Source: Phytomonas francai
Lineage: Eukaryota > Euglenozoa > Kinetoplastea > Trypanosomatida > Trypanosomatidae
Direction of reading: 5' to 3'
Length of the DNA: 64,000 nt
Assembly: GCA_001766655.1 (NCBI GenBank)
Contig: MJCC01000002.1
Location: 1,509,195 to 1,573,194, forward strand
Part shown: positions 58,401 through 64,000 of the stretch, piece by piece
Position numbering within the stretch: position 1 is the first letter of the stretch
Layout: each line of letters starts with the position of its first letter
Position numbers and translations under genes: made by a program
The notes under the pieces: model-generated
What the model saw: the letters and a program-made list of their open reading frames with translations, nothing else
Databases searched by the model: none
Told to the model about the DNA's origin: nothing

Positions 58401-60961
58401 AACGCGGTGAGCATGGCCTCCGCCTCGAAGTGAGCGTAACTTGTCGGATGAAAGCTGTACACAAACAGAGCACGCTGGTGAGGTTCTACCCATCCTGCAG
58501 AGGGGCTACATGCAAAGACCGCGGCAGTGTTGGGTAGAGACGGGGTATTAGAGGACCTGATTCTAGCCTTTTGCAAGATGGTACCCTCGTCCGAGATGAA
58601 CATGGGCACAACACCCTCCCTCAGCTTTTCACTCACTCGATGTAACGCAGCGCCAGTGATCTCGTACGAAATAAATGTGTCAGTAAGATTCAACAGGGAG
58701 ATAATCTGGTACGTTGTACCACCAACACGAGTGGCAGTAAACGTTATCATTGTACTGCTTACTTGCACGAGGGTTTCATCCTTCGTGAATTGCGGCGCGG
58801 CACTAGGATGGCACTTAAGAAAGCAAGACACAAAAAAGCAGTGTGGTGGAATAAATGTGTGCTGGTCCACGTTTCTGAAGGACCGCATTCGCGCATAGGA
58901 CATGTAGCATTCTAAAACCTGTGCACACCCCGCCTCTCGCCGTGGTACCGGAATGGAAGGAACCACAGACTGATCATTACTATCTCTATCCAAACTTAGC
59001 GTGACCTGAAATGTGTATTGTTCGCCTGCTGGTATCTCCTGTTGCGTTGGGGAAACAACAAACATGGAGCCTTTGTGGACGACCCATACAGCGATAGCTG
59101 CTTCGGCAGCGTCGTTACGCACAAGGACCGTCTGGATCTGAGGTCTTTCATTAAATTCGAACGCAAGAAGTGGCTTTGATTCCATTGAAAAAGGACAGGG
59201 CAGTATGTGGTTAAGAAAACGAAGCATGTCGCCGATCGCCATGGTCCCGACCCGCCGTTGCGCAACCGCAGCGTCTCCATTCATGGAGTTGGCCTTTTCC
59301 TTGTTCAATCGCCACATCGCTTGTAGACGTTCTAATGAGATTACTGGGTCACTAGGCATCGCTCTTAAGTCAGAGAAACTGTCCTCTAATTCTCCTGAGG
59401 TGGCCCTCGCCAACATATCGAGTTCCAGAGGTGTGTACAACCCCAGGCCGTGTTTCATATACCTGAAAAAAGTTTCAACCTCTCGAAACCCAAAGAGCGG
59501 CGGACGAGTGACGGCATTGTAGGCAGAGCCGAAAAGATCGACAAAAAGGGTGCCTGAAAGCATGTTCTGCACAAAAATAAACAATCTACGGAGGTAGTTA
59601 ATTGGTTCTGTTGGATAGAAACGTACCTTCACATAAACGCTCTTTCGAGGCTCGATTGCACCGCAGCTTGGTTCAACCGAAAAGGCCCCACCTGGCGTAA
59701 CCCCATAAATCTGAAAATATGTAAGAAATTTACCTTTGTTTTTAAGTTGGACCACCTTAGTGGAGGTGCGTTCGTCACGGGCCGGTAACTGCTCCAAGCT
59801 GATGTCGCCAAAATCCAAATAACTTGTTGAGGCAGATACATGGGAGGTACTAAGCATACCAGTTGCACTCACATGAAGCACGTTTCCAGCCACAGCGCGA
59901 AGCTCAAACGTATTGGTGTAACGGTACGCTGCACTTCCTTTAGCTCTGTAAGTCAAAATTAGACTCTGCTTTGTATTGCACGAAATTTCAAAGTCTGCTA
60001 AGGATTCCCCAGGCGATTCCAAGGGAAATAAGGACGATGGGGAAGGCATTCGTGGCGTCTCAACATTGGGCAAACTGAGCTGAAAAGGGCATTCCACGTT
60101 GTCGTCCTCACGTCGCACCTTAACGCGGGCTGTCACAAGCGAGGGGTTATCCACAAATAGCTCGTAACTCTGAGTGCTACCGGCGGCGACCGCACCAAAA
60201 TCTATGCACGCTTGGGTATGATTGATCTGATGAAACTGCGCTGTATCTGGGCACATTTTAGTTTTTACCCGGCACTTGGCAACACTGGACTCTTTGGTAA
60301 AAGAAATATGTGGGTACTTGCCCACACCTGAGAGTTCAATGACAGCCAAGGCCTCATCAATGCTGGCCAAGCGGCAAACACCCTGCGCAAAGACAGGCCG
60401 AGCATCCAATGGAGTGAAGACTATCACAGCCTTGAGAGGTTCATTGGGTTTCAGGAAACCACGCTGCGGAGTGATCAGAAAGGGTGATGGCACGTCCCAA
60501 ACGAACTCTAAAGGAACCGTGCCTATATTAGTCATAGACATCCGCTCCTTCGTAGGGAACCCAACAGGGCAGAGTTGAAAATCATGCCTTTTCGGCGTGC
60601 AACGTAGCTTGGCATAGGGTATACGACCCTCTAATTTGATATTAAAGGACCCTTTTCCGTGCACTGTGACCTCAATATCATCGTGTACCTCGACTACCTC
60701 GAGAGGGCAGAAGGTTACATCTAAAGTAAAAGACACACCACTTCTCAGAGTGACAGGTTCTGGAAATGGTGTAAGAAACGTGTTCCTGTACTTAGGCAAC
60801 TTGAAGCTTATGGTCTGTGAATCTCTCTCAACATTCTTGAGAATCACTTGTAGTGTGTACTGATGTCCAGGCTCCCAAATTTTCCACACTAGGAGGTCAT
60901 TGCAATCAATTCCAAGCTTCTGTCGCCTTCTCTCCCGTCTAGAGCACTCCGATACGGCCAT
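55472..60961 (-). CDS. CFAP65: CFAP65 (CCDC108), axonemal central-apparatus protein
   Basis: 1829 residues from an ATG at 60961, close to the animal length of about 1900. CFAP65 belongs to the central pair apparatus and is needed for flagellar motility. The N-terminal block (LVWKIWEPGHQYTLQVILKN, then SFKLPKYRNTFLTPFPEPVT and FCPLEVVEVHDDIEV) matches the diagnostic start of the family. It is followed by a chain of MSP/ASH immunoglobulin-like domains, visible as repeated blocks such as FLITPQRGFLKPNEPLKAVI, FSVEPSCGAIEPRKSVYVKV and LRFEPAEGLLNGGERSHLTV. A Ser/Ala-rich linker lies near residues 1580-1640. HYDIN and other ASH proteins share the repeat type but not this N-terminus. Confidence 0.85.
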   Translation of the reverse strand: MAVSECSRRERRRQKLGIDCNDLLVWKIWEPGHQYTLQVILKNVERDSQTISFKLPKYRNTFLTPFPEPVTLRSGVSFTLDVTFCPLEVVEVHDDIEVTVHGKGSFNIKLEGRIPYAKLRCTPKRHDFQLCPVGFPTKERMSMTNIGTVPLEFVWDVPSPFLITPQRGFLKPNEPLKAVIVFTPLDARPVFAQGVCRLASIDEALAVIELSGVGKYPHISFTKESSVAKCRVKTKMCPDTAQFHQINHTQACIDFGAVAAGSTQSYELFVDNPSLVTARVKVRREDDNVECPFQLSLPNVETPRMPSPSSLFPLESPGESLADFEISCNTKQSLILTYRAKGSAAYRYTNTFELRAVAGNVLHVSATGMLSTSHVSASTSYLDFGDISLEQLPARDERTSTKVVQLKNKGKFLTYFQIYGVTPGGAFSVEPSCGAIEPRKSVYVKVRFYPTEPINYLRRLFIFVQNMLSGTLFVDLFGSAYNAVTRPPLFGFREVETFFRYMKHGLGLYTPLELDMLARATSGELEDSFSDLRAMPSDPVISLERLQAMWRLNKEKANSMNGDAAVAQRRVGTMAIGDMLRFLNHILPCPFSMESKPLLAFEFNERPQIQTVLVRNDAAEAAIAVWVVHKGSMFVVSPTQQEIPAGEQYTFQVTLSLDRDSNDQSVVPSIPVPRREAGCAQVLECYMSYARMRSFRNVDQHTFIPPHCFFVSCFLKCHPSAAPQFTKDETLVQVSSTMITFTATRVGGTTYQIISLLNLTDTFISYEITGAALHRVSEKLREGVVPMFISDEGTILQKARIRSSNTPSLPNTAAVFACSPSAGWVEPHQRALFVYSFHPTSYAHFEAEAMLTAFCGRQTQSVKLRLLGESDVPHLVVTGASMSIDGRQLLLKPTCVTGESRHELQMHNPTSLSIAYLLIPSPDLMGVLRFEPAEGLLNGGERSHLTVFFKPETVSSFKGSVTLLLRDTDDITHEEAPPLLEKTQSEAFCGYTITWQVNAEGVYGKLEVEPTVMTLERGEPNSLEEHNTANLTLYNSGRCELAYEVRVWVVSGPAGLGEESPNPVLYNHTGTLPARAHCTVLVTPSSSLSGGVYEYILYAMMAGMADFSSTRSPETLEEVLGHPHCKLTVRTRRSAVQVADVRSLTQPRSSLWRRLSINDLNAQLAASVHPSDADPSFYAFHEYINGLAPIAMNIAVGFQHAPSIRISLVLENTGDCETSFTVLLPTEADVSQETWFVEQEDLSGIQHILNASLIDIKPRHATIGVGDIVVVTITYRFCEVGTHVLPAVFRLDDRKRALVLLEGRTMSAGMSCLMFHHSSSVYHLQPVMLGDMEPPMQSIILENPLDREVTYTVGVDSIRAIAERNYNFPILQCVSPVGTLAPYSIASVPWYFRPLEAIEYTMDVPIYTDAGESYTLTLIGRGYHPHTTPVREIRQWIDNSFFSIPATVSKGARSCHVPLHEAPVSLSTEVMTFGAVPFHALYRRCCTLTNHHPTDGYTFKWCLSHTNGNHNLFINPKEGIIPPNGGRVVCRIAFNTGSVSQQLSWPILCMVTNERAISAEIPKGTLEKSAVSARTPADVEEFIAADGLGLSASGAATTQVAAGGAAQRSTFLQNKPRGATSPRLPVTTLRPESMGLSALSRLVEEARRQNEDNLLDLDDRSQGTAMYCTLELFLQARIMPVDSWELLYEQKAKTRVYQPFMHLYTDSQPLDISGPITMEELQVSCNVLDEMIHMVIAQPHIQSAFTQPCFVEEPVYYRDLLAKQHKMTRLPIADSSTGAAGVTDGVEKEGEQAPRIEGNPQPSGLLRCTLEVAFDELALDIATSVMEQM

Positions 60962-62169
60962 AAATTAGTATTTAAAAGCTAGACCAATACTTTTTTTTTT
61001 ACCCCTTTTCGCAAAGAAAGACTAAATCAACCTAAAGCTACAACTTGGAGGATATGCATAGACCTGACTTGGCACCCTCCAAGAGAATAATTAAGAACAG
61101 TAATAAATACACATTTTGAAAGGAGATCATACCACTTACTTCAAACTGAAAAAATGTCTTACCCGTTTTGGACAAGCATAGGTCAATAAGCACACAAAAG
61201 CCACCCTTTATGCTCGTCACTTCCACCTATTGATGGAGACAAAGAAAAAATAAAGAAAGATACCGTAGCCACAGGAAAGAATAGTAGGATCCCTTTTCAC
61301 TGGTACCAAATACTGAATATTTCAACATTACCTTTCCATTTTACCACGAAGAATTGTCAATGTTAAAAGAAAACACACAAAAAGGTCATCAAATAATGAT
61401 AACATGCACTAGAGTCAAATTCTATAGAACAATAGTTTACAATAACGTACTTAATCCATCCAGATCACACACCAGCTTCAAGTGATCTAATTTGCCAACC
61501 ACAAGGTCCTGATGTCGTCGTGAATGAAGGGAAAACAGAGCAACGCATGCGAAAAGTAGCATTCAAGCTAGTTTTGCGTAACGCATGTTGACCGGAGATG
61601 AACAAGAAAATTCAATGTTTCTAAAAGGCTCTTCATAAAAAAGTTCTTGTAAATATTTGGCCTGAGGAAAATGAAGAGAAGATTGCTGTTAAGGTCACAG
61701 GTAGAATTTAATACTAGAAACATCTACATGGCTTACTGTATACGTGTCACAGCGTCGTGTGATCAAGAAAAGCCACAGATTTAGAATCAGAATAGTATAT
61801 ATGTTTTGGCGAGTCCTGCTCAAATAAAATGGCTCTGCGGCGTGAATACCATCGCGGGGATTCCATATATAAGGAGTCTCCTTGCTATCTCTAGTTCAAT
61901 TGCTAAAAATTTTTGTCAACCGACAATTAAAAATCAAAAGGAAGTAAAATAAAGATTAAATAAGTACATGTTCAGCTAATCAGAAAATGAGCGTAATATC
62001 GTGTTGCCTTTTCCGTCCGCTCCGAAATGCTAAACAAAAAGTACATTCATTTTTTCACTTTCAGAAGGATGAACAGTAAAACAAAAGCAGAGACCAGAAT
62101 TTATGAATATAACAATTTATTTGGGTATAAGAAATAGTAAAATAAGTTTTAACATGCTAAAAAAAAAAC
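60962..62169. other. Long spacer without a gene
   Basis: 1.2 kb, AT-rich. Near 60990-61002 a T run in plus orientation; possible CTAG acceptor 14 bases upstream of the CFAP65 ATG. The remainder is probably 3' UTR of the MCM-like gene. The 62-codon frame at 61038-61226 is not supported. Confidence 0.5.
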
Positions 62170-64000
62170 TTACAGCTTCGTCAACTGCCACCCCCCACAT
62201 CTCTGAATCAATAGCCCTTCTTGATGAAGCTGACTGAGGACAACGTCAAACGAATCCCCCATGGCCGCCATCCCACCTAGACTCAAATAAAGTGCTTCTA
62301 TATGAGAACTCTTCAGTATTATGGGGTTGGTATACTCTGATCTCGACGAGACACACTCACGCCGCAGGAGCTCGACCAGCTGAAGCTTGTATGCCTTCCT
62401 GCTGGTGCGACGCCGCTTACCGAGAATAGTACCGTATGGAAGAGAAGTGCTACCCCCAACACAAGTGAACCTCTCAAGCCCGACAGCATGCGGTTGGGCA
62501 CCCATACCGCCCCGAGGTCGTAGCTCTTTCCTTGGCGGAACGCCATCTAGCAAGTGTGCGAGGCTACGTAAGTGGTGAACATAAACATCCCAAACTTCCT
62601 GAACCAGATCAGTAGACCAACAGGCGCCTGCACTTCCCTGCAAGACGAGACGCGCGACAGAAAGCGCGCTGAGAACACGCAAGTGTTGCTGTAGAGAATC
62701 ATCTAGTTTCCAGCTTTCGTTCAACATTGCCTCAGCACCGTCTGGTACCACACCGAGGCCCCTCTGTGAGGCTGGTATTGGCAGCAGGGAACGGGGTGCT
62801 AGGGTTGAAAACTCCAGAAGATTATGGTGTGCTTGTAAAAGCTGCAAATACGAAGCCGCGAGAGATGGCCAGTCCAACGCAGCGTATAAAGTTTTTTCGT
62901 CGGGCGCGCATCGTGCTATCTCAATAAGAGTCTCCACGTCGAGGGAAGCCCCTAGACTTGGCATTGAGGAGCCAATTCCCGTTGAGCTCCCACGATTATC
63001 ACTCCCGTCAAAGGACCAGCGACTAGAAGAGGCACGTGAATTTGCACATCTCGAGGACGAGCTTCGAGCGGCGGAAGCGGCTATAACATTCTGTCCAATG
63101 GAAACGCTGTATTCAAGGTTAAGCTGTGGCGACACACGTGCCACCAGTGGGAAGCGCCGCGCCAATGGCAGCGCGAGCCGACTTTCTTCATGGATAGACG
63201 CAGTCAATTGAACTTCAGTAGAAAAGGTGGACTGTCCCAACCCCTCCAGAGCATTCACTCCTGCTACTGATCCAGCTCCCACAGTAGCCGCTACACAGCT
63301 GCCATCTTCCATAAGCTGCTCTATTATCGGCAAACAAGAAGCGCTTTGGATGGCTTCATCCAATATGAGAGCAGAGCTTTCTAGTGCAGCTCCGCACAAT
63401 AACACGCCGCCGTGCATGCTTGGTAGAGATGCTCCAAACCCATATTCGGCCGTGGACCCTACCGCTCCGACGCCGCCATGCCACTGCCGGATTACCCTTG
63501 CGTATGTTTTACCGTAAAGACGGGCAATCTCTCGCAAAAGAGTGGTCTTTCCGCTTTTTGTAGGGCCCACTAGTAGCACGTTTAGAGGCCGCAGTCGTGC
63601 CGACCCCACCGTCCCACGCCGCACCGCTCGATATAGAGTATGAATAACGCTGAGAAGGAGAAGACGTTTGCAAGTGTCCTGACCAACAATACCAGGTGCC
63701 ACTAGACGGCACCACTCTGTCAAACACATTTTTGCACCCGCCCTAAAACTTTCCATCGGTTGATACGCGAAAGACTTCAAAAAAGGAGCGCTAGAGAAAT
63801 GACTCATCCCTGCTGTTGCAGCCCCCGGCGTGTTCGAACTAGTCCATTCAGCGGTACGAAGTATTATCGTGGCATTGTGTAGCACCACGAGTGGCTCGCC
63901 CTGTTCTGTCGTGGTAACGTACAGTAGCGCTCGGATAACGCAGCCAAGCTGGAGTTGTGGGCGCAGGTCGTCGCCATATGCCACTGCAGCACAACGTGAA
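62170..64000 (-). CDS. Divergent MCM-like AAA+ protein, 5' end outside the window
   Basis: At least 609 residues; the frame stays open to base 64000 with no ATG at its apparent start, so the N-terminus lies beyond the edge. APGIVGQDTCKRLLLLSV matches the MCM pre-ATPase block (P-x-I-x-G-x-E/D-x-x-K). Walker A is GPTKSGKT (about 63541-63570), Walker B ALILDEA (about 63353-63373), and LPLARRFPLVA parallels the MCM arginine-finger block LLSRFDL. A Ser/Arg-rich insertion is near 63000-63070. The C-terminus is a winged helix (DVVLSQLHQEGLLIQRCGGWQL) as in MCM proteins. Divergence suggests MCM8/MCM9 rather than MCM2-7, hence a role in recombination repair or replication, but another AAA+ family is possible. 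Confidence 0.55.
   Translation of the reverse strand, partial: SRCAAVAYGDDLRPQLQLGCVIRALLYVTTTEQGEPLVVLHNATIILRTAEWTSSNTPGAATAGMSHFSSAPFLKSFAYQPMESFRAGAKMCLTEWCRLVAPGIVGQDTCKRLLLLSVIHTLYRAVRRGTVGSARLRPLNVLLVGPTKSGKTTLLREIARLYGKTYARVIRQWHGGVGAVGSTAEYGFGASLPSMHGGVLLCGAALESSALILDEAIQSASCLPIIEQLMEDGSCVAATVGAGSVAGVNALEGLGQSTFSTEVQLTASIHEESRLALPLARRFPLVARVSPQLNLEYSVSIGQNVIAASAARSSSSRCANSRASSSRWSFDGSDNRGSSTGIGSSMPSLGASLDVETLIEIARCAPDEKTLYAALDWPSLAASYLQLLQAHHNLLEFSTLAPRSLLPIPASQRGLGVVPDGAEAMLNESWKLDDSLQQHLRVLSALSVARLVLQGSAGACWSTDLVQEVWDVYVHHLRSLAHLLDGVPPRKELRPRGGMGAQPHAVGLERFTCVGGSTSLPYGTILGKRRRTSRKAYKLQLVELLRRECVSSRSEYTNPIILKSSHIEALYLSLGGMAAMGDSFDVVLSQLHQEGLLIQRCGGWQLTKL

Noticed and set aside
1..64000. 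CRISPR arrays, rRNA, tRNA, bacterial operon signals
   Set aside because: None seen on either strand; the dinucleotide and purine runs are eukaryotic simple repeats and splice tracts.

Overview
The window looks like part of a kinetoplastid (trypanosomatid or close bodonid relative) nuclear chromosome. All 24 protein genes I can support are intronless and lie on the minus strand, as in a polycistronic transcription unit read from about 64000 towards 1. AT-rich spacers of roughly 0.1-1.4 kb separate them. Several starts are preceded on the coding strand by a pyrimidine tract and an AG, as expected for spliced-leader trans-splicing. The gene content agrees: a probable KKT14 (a kinetochore protein known only from kinetoplastids), flagellar and basal-body proteins, and a tandem pair of identical ribosomal protein genes. 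Genus is not determined.

Layout in coordinate order. 1-21.8 kb is GC-rich in its coding parts: a karyopherin-like fragment running off the left edge, a pentapeptide-repeat protein, a POC5-like centriolar protein, a large protein with a possible mitochondrial leader, an i-AAA/YME1-type FtsH protease interrupted by a 75-N gap, D-aminoacyl-tRNA deacylase, another large mitochondrial candidate, an SSAT-like acetyltransferase and TTC12. A 371-372 bp direct repeat occurs twice in this part, each time in a spacer. 22-43 kb has lower GC: two small genes (one a secreted Cys-rich protein), a His/Ser/Arg-rich protein, SPO11, a 2128-residue protein with six NDK-like modules, KKT14, a degenerate AAA+-like protein and a four-TM protein. 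43.8-64 kb: a Prp2/DHX16-type DEAH helicase, an N-myristoylatable protein with four phytochelatin-synthase-like modules, a SPRY protein, two identical eS24 genes, CFAP65, and an MCM-like AAA+ gene cut by the right edge.

Themes: axoneme and basal body (CFAP65, TTC12, POC5-like, perhaps the NDK-repeat protein); chromosome biology (KKT14, SPO11, MCM-like ATPase); mitochondrion (YME1-like protease and two large unknowns); RNA and translation (Prp2-like helicase, eS24, DTD). Genes in such arrays are usually not functionally grouped, so adjacency is weak evidence for a shared role.

The most unusual items are the six-module NDK-like protein, in which only module 2 keeps both key catalytic residues; the four-module phytochelatin-synthase-like pseudoenzyme with a myristoylation signal; the spacer repeat; and the two divergent AAA+ proteins. 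Family calls come from reading motifs by eye; no database search was run.
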